Shown here piece after piece: positions 48,346 to 61,314 of a DNA stretch of 64,000 nucleotides. The translations under genes were made by a program, and so were the position numbers. Under the pieces are notes generated by a model that saw only the letters and a program-made list of their open reading frames with translations, was not told the origin of the DNA and did no database searches. Location: assembly GCA_036365515.1 (NCBI GenBank), contig CM070874.1, forward strand, positions 111,215,235 to 111,279,234, given 5' to 3'. The number at the start of each line of letters is the position of its first letter. Within the stretch, counting starts at the first letter, position 1. The DNA is from Torymus aiolomorphi. Its lineage: Eukaryota; Arthropoda; Insecta; Hymenoptera; Torymidae.

Positions 48346-48769
48346 CACGTTTGAGTAGTTCATTTGGTCCGAAGAGTTCGATTATATACAAGTAGTTCGT
48401 ATGATGTTGAACAGTTCAAAGTATCGAGTATTCGACTCGAGTTCGAAAAAATAGTTCAATACTGTTCAAACACGTCGAGTCGAGTATTCGTGCATCCCCA
48501 CTCGAGATTAGTGATCTTTTCACTACTTTACATTTAGAGAGTAGTTAAAAATATGTCAACATTTACAATGGCTATTGTATTTTACAATTGTGCCACTATT
48601 GCACCATACAGTCTAGCACTTTTACAGTCACACAAATTTCTCTCGGTGTACTCCGATTATATTATGGAAAATATTCCAAAGCAATCTTTTTATAAAACAG
48701 TGCCTAATACTTTCTTTAATCTTAAACAATCTTCTTACTCGTCTTAAAACTATACCGAAACACGGCAAA

Positions 48770-49560
48770 CGATGGACACCGCGCGTATACAGACCACCGC
48801 CTCGGTAACAAGCAAGCAACTCGCGACCAAAGAACATCAACCGCATCAAGTACCTCTCGGTTCTCGACTCCTCGTCCCGGAGAAAATCAAAGAAGGGCGC
48901 GCTTGCCCCCATGCACGACCGATCCACAAACCAGGTCAAATAATACTACACCGGACTCGACCTAACCAAACAACCAACCGCTGCGAAAGAACTTGAACAC
49001 CGCGACTCTAACTGGCTCTCACCGCTGCGTCCGGCCAAGTCCTCACGAACTTCGCCCTAAGTCGTACCTTATTACACCTTACACCCACCCACACACATTC
49101 GCTTGTGCACGAATTAGTCCCAAAGAAGACGTGCGGCACTGTAACGCCGCTAAGTACTCGTTAAACGTTATGCGCGGTGGTGGTGGTGGCGGCGGTGGCG
49201 CTGGTACAAGTCGACTGGCAAGTTGTTAGAGGCAAGCTGTTGCGAGGGGGGCGCGCGACAAGTTCCATTTCGCGGGATGGAATCGAGAATTCGAGAGGCA
49301 GGGAAGATGTAACTGCGTCAAAGTAGCGGCAATAATGGGGGTTGCCGGCAAGACCTCAATCGATTAATTACGCTTCCGGCGCGCAAAGACTGTCGTGCGG
49401 GGAAGGATGGAGGAGCATAAGTAGGTTCGAGCATGATGCTTACAGGTCGTAATGCCTGCAATTATGCACCGAATGGCAAGGTAGTTCCGATATCGCGGTG
49501 AGAGGTTTTAAGGTACCATCGGGGAGGTTTTCAACGTGGAGTGAAAAGCGATGAAATTCT
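48770..49560. other. GC-rich island with C-to-G skew switch
   Basis: Counts: line 49021-49080 has C 23, G 10; line 49081-49140 has C 21, G 11; line 49201-49260 has G 24, C 12; line 49261-49320 has G 20, C 10. A GGT/GGC run (49176-49200) sits at the change-over. The AT-rich strip at 48532-48770 to its left shows no structure. Confidence 0.65.
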
Positions 49561-49779
49561 AGGTATATCTGTTATTTTAAATGAATTTCTTACGGGTGAA
49601 TAAAGAGCTTTGGACGCCGATAGCGATTTTGTGACTATAACAATAGGTTAATAGCAAACTTAACATTACAATGCTTTTATATACATAGGAGTGTTGTTTC
49701 AATTGGTGCAGTTTGTAAGAAAATAATTTAAGCCAACAGAAATACGATTAATTCCATTACGTTCTGCTTTGAAAGCGAG

Positions 49780-51115
49780 CTAGCCGACAGGCATTAAAAG
49801 GGCGTTTTTATTCTCCGTTATTTCACGGCGAATCAATTTCAGCCGTCTAAAATAAAACTGTAAATAATGCCTTTTCAACGAGGAATTCCCTCCGCCGTTC
49901 GGCTCGCGTCTCCACCTCGCTGGCTTTCGCTCGCGCGTTACATTTAAAAAATGTAAATTCAATCAATACCCCTCTAAACAAACACGAAATTCAATAAAGA
50001 AACTCACTCCCATATTAAAGCGAAAAGCGTGCTCTGAAAGGGCAATGTGTGCGCGCGGCGTACCGTTTTGCGGGCGAAAGAAGGCGAGAGAGAGCGAGGG
50101 GAAAAAATAAAGGACCCTTTTAATTCACGAGTCATTCAGATTGACTCACGTAATTCTCCCCGAGCCGCCAGCTCGCGCGCCAACTTACCATATTCAATAA
50201 GACCGTCGGTTCCGCACCTCGCGCCTCGCGCGCATTTTGACGGCTCCGCTCTCTCTCCCATGGAATTCGCATAATATATACCCCCGGATGCGGGACACAG
50301 AGAGAGAGGGAGACCGAGAAAATGGATCGAGCGAATAAGGCGCAGATTTTCATCTGGCGTGCGAGCGCGCGCAGGCAAAAAACACGCCGCGAGAAAGAAG
50401 AATGAAAGAGGAGAGTGCGAGAGAAAGTTCCCTCCTCTCTCTTTCTCACACGCGGCGAGATTTTCTTAGCGCCCGGTGGATTTGGGATGGAATATTCATC
50501 TTAGTCCCGAGGCTTACGCTGGCGCGGGCCGAGATCATCCGGTGCTGCTGCTGCTGCTGCTACTACCTTGGAAACTTGCTCTCTCTCTCTCTCTCACTCT
50601 CTCTAACCTCGTTTTTGCCGCGATTCACAGCGGCCGATAACGCGCTCGCGCTGCACACATACACGCCGCGCCGGCAGCGGTAGTCTTTTACCATCGCGGT
50701 GTAAACTTTCGGCCTTTATCTATATCTCTCTACGCTCGCGCGCTTTATCGCGCCGGTTGGGGCTTTGCCGCGGGATGAAAGAGGAAGAGCTTGTACTAGC
50801 TAAGGCAAGGGCGTAAGAATAGGGAGGAAGTGATAGAGAGAGAGAGAGAGAGAGCTGCGGCTTTTGCAGCGCTGATTGCGGATTTATTTCTTCGCCGCGC
50901 GCGAAGTTGCTTAGGTGCTGAGAGTTGTGGGTGATTTTTTATAGCGGCGAGATTACGGAGATTGCGCGCAGGAAGGTGGCGGAGAAGGAAAGTTTTTGGG
51001 TGGAACGGTGGATTTTGGGGAGATCTCGACGTCGAGATCCTATAGGCGTTGTAATTTATATATCGAGGCAGCGTTATTGACGTGTATGTTTTTTCGATGG
51101 GTCGGTGGATGAGAA
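49780..51115. other. GC-rich island with C-to-G skew switch and CTG run
   Basis: Counts: line 49861-49920 has C 22, G 11; line 49921-49980 has C 15, G 7; line 50941-51000 has G 26, C 7. A CTG run of about six units is at 50543-50560 and a CT tract at 50579-50605; a GA tract is at 50834-50853. Frames on both strands overlap. Confidence 0.6.
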
Positions 51116-51119
51116 GTAA

Positions 51120-51765
51120 TTGAGGTCAATGTTTTTTTTGTAGTTGTTGTATAAATTGAAGTAGATAAAGTTTGTTTAATGCGAAAAAGCGTTGAAGTAA
51201 CAGGTTATTAATTTATATTTATTTTTATTTGAAGAATCAAAAACCGAGTGAAAACTAAATAAAGTATAATTGTAACGTGAAACCGATCGATATCCGATAA
51301 ACAATAATTTATTAAAACTGCATGTAACAAGATTAATATTCCGAAATAAAGCAAAGTTTTCATAAACAATTGATATTGGATTGTAACTTTTAACGGTTAC
51401 GCGAATTTTCAAAACTAATTGGACGTTGAAAAAGTAATTAAAATTCTTCGAGAACTTTATTAAATTAAATTATGAAAACAAACAAAACATTCTGTTAATA
51501 ATACTTTTAAAATCTTTTGTCATGAAACCATAATATGCGAAATACTCTGAATACTATATTATTACTAATTAAATATAAATTAATTTTGTTAAACGTATTC
51601 TTGTGCAAGCATATTCGAAATCCAGCTACATTGCTAAATTTAAAGTAAATTCGCTTCATTTTACGAAAAAGTACAGGACACTGAATAATTTATGGATTCA
51701 CGGTAAGAGCATTAGGCATTGATGAAATTGGCCTATATATATTCGAAGCCACGAAACTTCTCCTC
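51120..51765. other. AT-rich stretch, nothing recognised
   Basis: No repeat or coding signal seen. Confidence 0.4.
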
Positions 51766-51769
51766 CACA

Positions 51770-52600
51770 TAATCACTTTAAAATTTTCAATTCATGCATT
51801 CAACAAGTATAAGTACGCTCCAATCAGGCTCGAACTAGACCCAAATAGAGCTGTTACCATAATGAAAACCTCGTCCCTCCCGTGCGTGCCCGTTAATCCG
51901 TAACCCTCGATGCACGCGGACTGTGACATGACAGTAATTCGTCTCTCTCTCTCTACCTCTCTACCTCTCTACCATTCTATCTCTCACTCTCTCTACCTTT
52001 CTATATCTCTTGTCTCTCTCTTGCTCTTTCTCTCTACCACTCTCGCTTCCTCGCTCTTCTCTCCAGCCCCTAATTTCCTGATAATCCCTTTACTTTAATT
52101 TACATCAGTTGATCGGCGAAAATCTTATTTGCCCTCCGCGTACTTACGCCCACTCTCTCTCTCTCTCCCTCTTTCTCTCTATCTCTCTTACTCTCTTGCA
52201 TCGTACACATCCATCCGGGCCGGTTAATTTATCGGAAAAGTAGGTTAGAGCGCGGGTGAACGTACGAACGAACGAACGGACGAACGAGGGATGTGTATAG
52301 GGAAAAGACGACGCGGTGACCGGAAGCACGACTGATTTCCTAATTAAATGGCCATTCGATCTTGAGCTAGAGGCGCAATCGCATAATCGCCCTGCGCTGG
52401 GCCGATGATCTGACGAATGGCGGGGCTTCGCCGCGCCGAACCGAGAGAGCCTTTAGCAATCGATAAGGCGAGAGCGGAGGGCGCCGCGCCGAGATAGAGA
52501 TGCGGCGAGGAAGGAAAAGGGAGGAGAGCGGGACCTGATGGATTCCGTGAGTGAGAGAAAACGGTCATAAGAATTCAGAGGAATCCGGGGCTAGACGCGG
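51770..52600. other. GC-rich island with C-to-G skew switch
   Basis: Counts: line 51841-51900 has C 20, G 11; line 52501-52560 has G 27, C 7. Long CT-rich runs with CTACCTCT variants fill 51940-52040 and 52150-52195, left of the switch. An ACGA run (about 52264-52287) lies right of it. Confidence 0.6.
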
Positions 52601-53100
52601 CCCATTTGTATTTAATTAATTGTTTTTGTATGTTGAGTGTGGGGTGCGGTGAAGTGCGATCATTCTGTTTGAGTTAGAGCAATCTTGTTGTAATAAAAAT
52701 ACTGAGTAATTGCTGTAAAAGCTTTCTTTTAGCTTCCAAACTTTCAAAGGTTATATTTGTTTTATATGAAAATGATTCGAAAAAAATTAATTAGTAGTGA
52801 TTCTCGAAATTAGTCAGAGGTAATTGATTTATTTGTACTGTACGTTATCCCTTTGTTCGAAAATTACATCATGTATTTTGATAGTATGTAATCTGATTAT
52901 GGACAGTACGAGGTAAATTCTATATTTAACAAGTGCGTTTGTATTGTTACATTGATTAATATTCCCGAATGAAGGGGGTATAAAAATATTGAGAGCTAAA
53001 ATTAAAAAGTGGCTCTCTGTTTAATCTACCTCTGTTGACAGATCATACGTTTATTCAGTATAATAATCTCGAGATGACAAGAAATTAAAACAAACAAATG
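52601..53100. other. AT-rich stretch, nothing firm
   Basis: GGGGGTATAAAAATATTG at 52975 resembles the TIR start of the 41.9-kb element but the match is too short to call. Confidence 0.35.
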
Positions 53101-53104
53101 GTAC

Positions 53105-53359
53105 ACCTGGTAGAAACGTTACCGATATCTTGGCTAATTGTTGGTTAATTTTGGAGTTAAAAACGTCACTAACATTATTTCGTTGTTAAAGATAAATATT
53201 CAATTTTCGTTGATAAGAACATATTCTATTGTCAATATTTGAAGATGTGATTATAATTTTCGAGACTTTTAATAAAGGTTTAAATATTGATTTTAGCCGA
53301 AAATGCTTCCATTTGATTAACACGTTAACCAACAAAAATGATTAATTTTCTACCAGGGT
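53105..53359 (+). mobile_element. CCTGGTAGAAA-family MITE, about 255 bp
   Basis: Begins ACCTGGTAGAAACG and ends TTTTCTACCAGGGT. Shares ordered blocks GTTAAAAACGTCAC, AAAATGCTTCCATTTGATTA and CGTTAACCAAC with the copy at 12751-13005, in the same orientation and with almost the same length. No coding capacity. Confidence 0.85.
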
Positions 53360-53389
53360 AACCTAAAAACTAATTAGTACTCCTCGCTG

Positions 53390-54300
53390 TTAGTTCTCAC
53401 GTAATCCACTTCAATTTCAAATAAAACATAGCAAAGAATGGATAGACTAGATCATTCCAGAGAAACATGTTGCAGATGACATTTTCATTTTGACAAGTCT
53501 GAAATACCGTAGGAATATCCCAGCAGCCACCGCAGCCTCATACATTACCGCATCAAGACGTCCGTTGGACAACCGCGTCGCTGTAACAAGACAACGGGAA
53601 GCTCGGACTGCGCCATAACCTTCGCGTTAACTTCGATTAACACGGAGAGATAGGGACGAAGGACCAGATCCGGGGAAGATATATACACGCAGACTGGCTT
53701 GCCTCGCCGACACGCGGTCGCGAGAAATCCATCTTATGGTCGTAAACGGCGACGCAATAAAGCGTTATTAAGGCTGCGGTCAGGGGGGGACGGACGATAA
53801 AAATTTGATTTACGGCTACGCGCGAGTTTTCGGAGCGTAAAACACGACTTTTAATTTCCCTATTACTTGACGCTGGCCTGCATCGCGCGCTCGCTGATGA
53901 ATGCGAGGAACGAAGTGCAGCGCGTGCGTGTAATACCTTGTACGCGGAGGACGCAGACGTTTCTTTATTTTCGCAAGCGTGCTTCTTCTTTGGTCGGTGC
54001 GGGTAAAAGAGTGGAGCGAGAGTGTGTTTACTTTCCATTATCTCTCGCCGATGAAAAAGTAAATTTATACTTCTACCAACTCTCTCTGGCTCTAGCTTTC
54101 TGCCAACTTGCGTGAAGAACGCGCACGCGTGCGGGAAAGTACCTTTTTATTACATTTTTAAAAGCTCTATGATTGTTGCTGTGAAAATATGGGGCGAGCG
54201 CGAGGGGATGTGATTTAAAATTATTTTCATACGGGAGAATTTGCTATTCATGAGATTGTGAGTGTAGTAAGTGCGGCAGAATGTTCTTTAGTCAGCATTT
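53390..54300. other. GC-rich island with C-to-G skew switch
   Basis: Counts: line 53521-53580 has C 23, G 13; line 54181-54240 has G 20, C 5. The change-over is near 53780. The 133-codon minus-strand frame at 53637-54038 is opposed by a plus-strand frame and has no motif. Confidence 0.55.
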
Positions 54301-54529
54301 AAATAAGTGTACCTAGCTTCTTTCATGTTACGCCGTGTTTGTTGCCAGAAGCGAAAAATTAAATGTGTACCGGAACTACTCAAATAACGTTCTAAAATAC
54401 AATTCGTGAATAAAAATTTCAATTAAAAACTCTGCATGTTTGATTCGAAATAATTTTCTAAACATACGAACAAAATATATGATTTCGACATTCGGAAAAT
54501 TCAATTACCAAGCTTGAGAGTAACTCAGT

Positions 54530-55480
54530 TCTCAAACCTAGATTTCGCGGATAAGCAAAACATCTCGGGTCTCGCGAGTACAAAGCCTCTCTTCCATCCG
54601 ATGAAATAAACTTCGGGCGCAGCGAGGGATATAAAAACGCCGTGCGCGCGGGGAGTCGAGCGGCGAGGGAGAATACAAACGGGGCGAGGTGTTAACCTCG
54701 CCGCTAATGATATCTTTTTAACTTCAGAAACAATATATATACAGTCTCTTAAAGCCGCGCGACAATGACAAAGAGAGAGAGAAAGAGAGTCGACAAACCG
54801 ATCCGCGTCCCGGCTGAGCGCAAACGAACTCTCCGTCCCCGCGCTCCCCTCGCCGAAAAGTCGTCGTCGTTCTTCGCGACGTCGGTCGTAGCCGCGCTTT
54901 ACCCGCAAGCCAGTTTGCAATTAATTCCTGAATAATTCCCCCGGCATTCTCGGCGCAGTAGAGAGAAAGAGATACTGCACGGGGGGCGAGAAAAAAGAAG
55001 CGCAAGAAGAAGGAGAAGGAGGAATAAAAAAAAGGAGGATCGCGGGGGATATAAAGGAAAAGGGTAGAGAGCACGAGGCGCACGTAAGAAAAGGGAGGCG
55101 GAGGGAAAATCCGGGGAGGAAATTAGCAGGAGGGGGGGAGTGAGAGTGAGAGAGAGAGAGGGAGAGAGGGAGAGGGAGGGAGAGAGAGAGTGAGGATGAT
55201 AATAGGAGGGAGAAGAATAATGGATAAAAGGTGAGTGCGGGGAGGGGATGGGGAGAGAGGAAAAATGATAAAGAATAAGAGATAAGTATTCAGAGGGCAA
55301 ATTAGTAGGCGGTGTGTTATTAGCCTTTTAATATTTATATTGTAATTTTTAAGCTTAATTTACATTCGTTTTAATCCGGCCGAGTAATGAGAGATAGGCA
55401 GGGGAGGGAAGAAGCGCGGGGTAATACTGTATGCGTGTGAATATGCGGGAGAGAACAATTTTGTCCTTGGATTGAATTTT
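54530..55480. other. GC-rich island ending in a long purine tract
   Basis: Counts: line 54541-54600 has C 18, G 13; line 55081-55140 has G 29, C 6. From about 54995 to 55295 the + strand is nearly all purine, with GA runs at 55140-55190. Minus-strand frames here (54724-55083, 54899-55300) are Ser-Leu-Pro repeats from this tract. Confidence 0.6.
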
Positions 55481-55693
55481 TCAGCTTCATTATTTGAGAT
55501 TCAGTTTTCTCTTTTGTTCTTTACTAGGACCTTTGTCATTACTAAGCTAACTAGCTGCTACTGAGGAAATTGATAATGCTTTGAAATACCAAATAACGTA
55601 TTAATGTAGCAAAACACTAAATATGAAAGAAAAGAAAAAAAGAAACCGAGGGAAATAAAAGGGGATTTATATTATGATAATAAGGGTGTGCAT

Positions 55694-56270
55694 ACCCTGG
55701 TGGAAATCCAGAACATTTTATAACTAATAACTGACCATTTATATTAGAAACTTGCTATAAAATGGAAATTACTCTTGTCCAGTTTGTAGCTTCCGATGAA
55801 ACGCTTTTTCTCCTATTATTTGGCCATTTAATAGATTGAAAAATAGAATGAATTTTTCGAAGACAAGCACAAGCTTTTTCTTGAGTATTTTAAAAGTATT
55901 AAAACTGATCAGTTTCTTTAGTCTGAAAATGGCTAGCAGAAGGCTTGTTGTTATGACAAGGAGTGAGAGAGACAAAATCAGATGGAGAAATAAAAGTTTT
56001 GCTGAATTATTCATAGAATGAGTACAATGAATGATTTATTAGTTAATGTTATTTATTTATATTTTGGTAAAGCATCCCATGCACTTTAATACTCTTTCAT
56101 CCAAGATAAAATTAGTAAGAAATAAAATACGAATATTTTGTTTTTACGTCAATCTAAGAAATTGGCAATTATGGTCGAAAAATTGTTTCATCATAGCGAT
56201 TAATTAGTAAGTTTTACTAGCTATTTTCTAACTTCTTGGAGATTTCATATAGATGAATTTCTACAGGGTA
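55694..56270 (-). mobile_element. CCTGGTAGAAA-family TIR element, 577 bp, without the foldback module
   Basis: The outer bases read ACCCTGG on the left and CAGGGTA on the right. It is the reverse-oriented relative of 8392-9336. Where that copy has the 30-bp-repeat module, this one reads straight through (near 56083-56110). It keeps about 70 bp and 40 bp that the other copy lost on the side with the short hydrophobic frame (55769-56014, minus strand). Possible TA on both flanks. Confidence 0.85.
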
Positions 56271-56274
56271 TAAA

Positions 56275-56810
56275 TTCTTTAATAATGCAAAATTATGAAC
56301 TTCTTGTATAAGTCACTTAATGCTGGGTCAACTAAATAATAGCTTCCTGCCAGCGATATTGGCTAAAAGGAAGAAAACAATTTTGCATTTTTATATTGCG
56401 AAAATGATAAACAGGAAAGCGAAGGATAATGTAATATTTTTCACCGTAAAAATTATAGCGTGGAATAAAACATGGTGCCTTTATTGAATGCGTCAACATG
56501 ACGCACCGGCTTTATGGGGAAAAAAATATTTTATTTTGTCACTGCAAGCATTATAAAATCAGTTATTTTCATAGAGCAATGTGATTTTAATACAACAACT
56601 TAATTGTATTGTCATATTTTAAGTGCACCTAAAGTGGAAAATGCCTCTGACCTTTAAACATAATTTTCATATGTATACACTCGAGACTTGAAAAACGTAC
56701 GCAATTTATCGGTACACAAAAGAACAGTGAATCTTGGAGAAAATTAAAGTTCTTTACCGCAAAATATCACATCTATAAAAAAAACCGAATGTAACACGTC
56801 CTGTAAATTA
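56275..56810. other. AT-rich stretch, nothing recognised
   Basis: No repeat or coding signal seen. Confidence 0.4.
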
Positions 56811-56814
56811 TCCT

Positions 56815-57645
56815 TTTTTTACAAAAACAGCCCAACCGCCCAAATACCTCACCAAATGCACAGCCCATTGCCAACTCTTACCAAAACTCCGCTAACCCCC
56901 CTCAATTATTCAAAAAAACCCCTTCCTACCCCCAACACCTCCCTTCCTCTGCAACATCTCGGCCGCAACCGCCGGCAATTTTTTCCCGCAACCCTCGCGC
57001 CAAACAAACCCAAAACTCCAAACTCGACCTCTGACTATCCCTTGGCCCCTCCATAACTAATCCGACCCCAAAAGTCCATCCCTCTCGATCGGCACAGCGC
57101 GGGCGCTCATCCGCGCCCCCCAATTTTGCACGTGGCAGAATTCGAGCGTGTAAGCCCGCGGGACGCCGCAATCCCCGGGCCGTTCTCTCGCTCTCTCGTA
57201 GCCGCAGGCGCCGCCGGAAACAAGACGCAATCGGCGCGCATTTGATATTAGTCCCAATCAAACGCGGTCGCGGGTTATACGCGCCCACGCGAGCGAGCGC
57301 TCGTAAATACCAATTTACAGGGAGCAAGCGAGCGAGTAAGCACGCGAGCCGAAAGTGAGAGAGAGAGAGCCACGTGTATACGTATCGTTAGCTCCGATTA
57401 AGACTGCGAGGTATGCCTGATGTATGGACGGAGCGAGCGAGCGGTTCGCTTTGGTCGAGAAAGAAAGGAGGGGAGGAGGAGCGGGAGATTTAACGAGGCG
57501 CTGAGGTCTTGATTGGTTGAATTGGAGGAAAAATTAAGTGGCGGTTAGCGCGCGGTTCGCCGCCGCTGCCGCGCGCCGCTGCTGCTGCTGCGGATCGGGT
57601 AATGGAGGATGAGGAATTGAGAAAGCGATAGGGGCCCATGCCATT
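56815..57645. other. GC-rich island with the strongest C-to-G skew switch
   Basis: Counts: line 56821-56880 has C 24, G 5; line 56881-56940 has C 28, G 1; line 57421-57480 has G 28, C 7. The change-over is near 57250. A CTG run lies at 57579-57592. The 133-codon minus-strand frame at 56926-57327 has no recognised domain. Confidence 0.7.
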
Positions 57646-57649
57646 ATCG

Positions 57650-58985
57650 CAAACTGTTTGTTGCAGAAGTGATTTGTTTTGTTGCGCGTTTATTTTAGAG
57701 ATTTAAAGTGATCTTTAAATTTTAAGTATAGTGGTCACCTTTTTATTTATTTTTCTCATCATTTAATAACCAATAGAACGAATTTCTGCCTAATTTTCAA
57801 TATTCCAAAGATATTTTAAACAATATATAAAACATACTTGAAAATCAAGGTAGTATAAATGAAATTTGAATTTTCTATTATCTTTACAGGAGAATAATAC
57901 TATATGATAATCTGTTTTTTCAAACGCTATACTTTCTTGGAGTAGAAAACTTACAGTCAAGAGATCATGAATAACAAGTTCAAAGCCGGTCTGTATGCAC
58001 ATCAGTGCCCCTATTGAATAAATTAATCCAACTTCGCGCGCCGCAAAAAGATTACAATAACGGCCAGCAGGGGATGGCGAACTTCGCTAATTACATGTGT
58101 CAATTAGCAAGACAATGGAACTCGTCGTACAATTGTCACTTCCATTGTGGGCGCGCGAACACACACGAAATTCCGTACACAATTAGAACGCACGGTGTAA
58201 CTCGCCGTGCGTGATACACTGTTAATGTTCAGCAGTATCTGCGCATACGCTGATCACGTTACCAGCGCCGCGCGCCTGCCTCTTAGAAATGATTAGTCGA
58301 AGCGATAACGGTGACGTGCTAACAATGCATCAGGCGTATATATGTATGTGTGTACGTGCGGGAATTGGTTGCCCCCTTCGCCAACCGAAGTAATTACAAT
58401 GTAGTGTAGCGATTTTGTAACGATTTTTCCCGAGCTCGCCGTTAAATGGTAATCAGATGGATTTGCATGAGCACACGAAACGAAAACTCGCTCTGGTTTG
58501 TTTAGCTAATCCTCGCATCACTGAAAGGGACAACTAAATGCATTAAGTGATTAGGAGAAAAAAGAAATACTTTTCAATTGTAAAGTAGAACTTGTACCCG
58601 GAAGATATATTATATTATTTATCTAATCGCAATATAACGAATCATTCGACAGGTCGGAACTTGTTAGTGAATAAAACAATGCATAAAATCAACGAGATCG
58701 ATGAATATATAAATATATAGGAATATAAATTTATAACTGCAATTAAAATAGTATAATTGAAGGTCTCTGTATACGAACAATAGTATGTGCTGTATGGGCA
58801 CGCTCTGTGTATGTATAATAACCGCAACCACAATGTATCCCTGAAGGGTATAGCAACTATATACTGATTGTTCAATTTTGTACATAATAACTAGTATTGC
58901 AATCAGTAAAGATTAATTACTAACCGCAAGTTAGTTGTAATATTTTACGATACTACAGAGCCTCTATTCCGTAGATCGCGCGCAT
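57650..58985. other. AT-rich DNA around a small GC-rich patch
   Basis: AT-rich at 57650-58000 and 58520-58980. The GC-richer patch at 58020-58480 holds several AATTAC/TAATTAC cores between CpG sites but no clear skew switch. No gene supported. Confidence 0.35.
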
Positions 58986-58989
58986 GCTA

Positions 58990-60010
58990 CACGCATATAG
59001 ATCAACGAAACATAAAGCTTCGTTATACTGTTTCCAGAGAAACATTTTCACGTACTATATGTATTTTTTCCCCGAAATTAAGAAATCTTTCCCTTACATC
59101 GCGCGCCGCGCGTACCGCGCACATATACACACGCACACACGCGGGGGCCTCATAAATTTTAAAAAGAAACAATTACAATTAGTCACTATTAGCATAATCT
59201 ATTTACAACGGGGACCACGGCGGGGCTCGCACGCGCGTAAACGCGGGGACAAAAAATGCATAAAGAACTCCATTCCGCCTCTAAAATAACTTTTTCCGCG
59301 TAATCTCGACGAAGTGAATTAGCATAATACGCTGCGCGCGAGCGAGCGCTATACCTGTGCGCACGCTCCGCTCGCGGAAAAAACTCCGGAACTCGGGCAG
59401 AAAAAGCCGCATATACACGCACGCAACGCTGACAAAAGAGAGAGAAAAAAAACATATCCCTACGTAGGATAAAGAACGCAAGGGAGTTTAGATTCGTCGG
59501 TGTACACTACACCGCGAGGCTGCGTCGAGGAGAAAAAAAAAGAATCGGCTACATAGAGAGAGGGTTAGTTTTTGCTCGGCAAGCAAACGCGGTGACGATT
59601 ATGCATTCGGGCTGTCGGGCCCGTCTTGACTTACGGGCGGTCGCGAGAGAGGGAAGTTTTGGCTCGGAGAATTGCAGAATCGGACTTTAACGAGTTTTAC
59701 TTGGCTCCCGCGAGCGAACGCGAGAAGCGCACGTTGTATTAGGGGCGAGCCTCGGCGTAGCCTAATTATTTCTGGCTAATCTAATAACCCGGCCATCGAG
59801 GATTTGCGGTGGCGTATGATTTACACGGGTGTACACTTTTTGTCCTTGTCGAGGGTTGGGTTATTTTTTTGTAGGACGCGGAAAGTATTTTTTGGTTATA
59901 TTATTGGAGAGAAGAATTTTTGGAGGAAGAAGTAACAGTGTGCGCGGTAAATCGACGCTAATTCGAAAATATTTTCTACACGCTCCGGTGAAACATTTCG
60001 CGCTAAAAGT
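58990..60010. other. GC-rich island, weak left skew, G-rich right side
   Basis: CpG-rich at 59100-59460. The right part (59480-59940) is G-rich and purine-rich (GTCGAGGGTTGGG, GGAGGAAGAAG). The C-rich left flank is modest. No exon recognised. Confidence 0.4.
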
Positions 60011-60189
60011 ATTTTGCAAATAATTCACTGTACTAACGAAAGTATTTCCCTGGACGGGAAAATTTTCATGTACTATTCCACTCGTAACTTTGGCGTGCTT
60101 GAAAATTTTTCTGAATTCCACAACTATATGGTTTTACGTTGAAAAAAAGTAACGTTATTATTTCACCTAAAAGGTTTTGTAAAGTAAAT

Positions 60190-60970
60190 ATGTATTTTTA
60201 AAAGAGTCTCTCGTGCGCTCTCTCTCTCTCTCTCTCTCCCTTTTCACTAAAACCCTATACATTTTTAACTTTTTTTTAGAGCTGATATAAAACAAAAATT
60301 TAAGATTTATTTCATCATCCCTTTTGGTCGATAAATTCAGAAAAAAATTCTTCGTTTAATTTGACCTTCCATTCAAAATATTTTAGAACGCATCCATCAT
60401 AAAAACACTCGTTAACACTATTATACGGCCCAATTAAAAAATACCCGAAAAAAATACTAAAAGCCTTTCAATTAATTATTCGAACACAAAATTCGGCGCT
60501 ACACCTATACGTATATACAGAAGCCCCTCGTCCATGAGTAGTTTTTCAATACCATCGCCGCTCTTTCTCTTTCTCAAAGCGAAAGCATCTCGCTTTCGGT
60601 ATACGCTCGGGAAAGGCGAAACTTGAAACCGCGAATGCAACCGCATTTATCGGTCTTCGACTTCATTTTTGATAGAAACACGCCGCAAAAAGAGCAAACA
60701 AGAAGAGAGGCAGCAGCCCAGAATTCTAGAGCGTCCGCGTTTAAAAAACGAACTTGGAACGCGTGAAGAGCCTTTCTCTTTCTCTCTCTCTTCTCGGCCG
60801 CGCGTTCGTCTTTTATCCCGGCCCTTTTTGCCCTAGTTTCGCGTTCGTTGTGCAGACGTGCGTGGAGAGAATGGATGAAAAATCGAGAAACCGTTTATAC
60901 GACGGTTATCCACGGTTCATTATAGCGAGGTCCGGCCGTGATTCCTTCATAATACACAGAAGTAAAGGGT
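60190..60970. other. Pyrimidine-rich block then mixed GC-rich DNA
   Basis: A CT tract lies at 60216-60238 and CT-rich DNA at 60560-60580 and 60773-60793. A G-rich right flank is not developed, so this is a poor example of the skew pattern. AT-rich DNA follows at 60980-61310. Confidence 0.35.
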
Positions 60971-61314
60971 GAAATAAATTCAAACGAATATTCCGGTGGT
61001 TCGTTAAAAATTTTTTTTTCGAAAAACTACGATAAGAAAATTTGAGAAGAATTTTTGCAATTAAATACGCACTTGTACAGCGCAGTTTTGGAAATTCAAT
61101 TTTATAAAAGAAATTTGATTCTTTATCTGGAATTGTTTGTATGGATTTTTACCGAAAATTCAAACAATACCTACCCTTCAAACTTCAAAATTACATGTTA
61201 TAAATTTAACGAAAGTAATTGATACTATCATAATGAAATATTCTCAATAATATACATTTATAAAACGTATATATTAATGTTGAATTAACTTTTTCATACA
61301 TATAAAACGTCATC

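Noticed and set aside
48124..48363. FVELFD repeat protein on the minus strand
   Set aside because: Translation of the 18-bp subterminal repeat of the hAT-like element.
52970..53000. Fragment of the GAGGGGGTATC element
   Set aside because: Only about 12 bases agree and nothing of the adjoining element follows.
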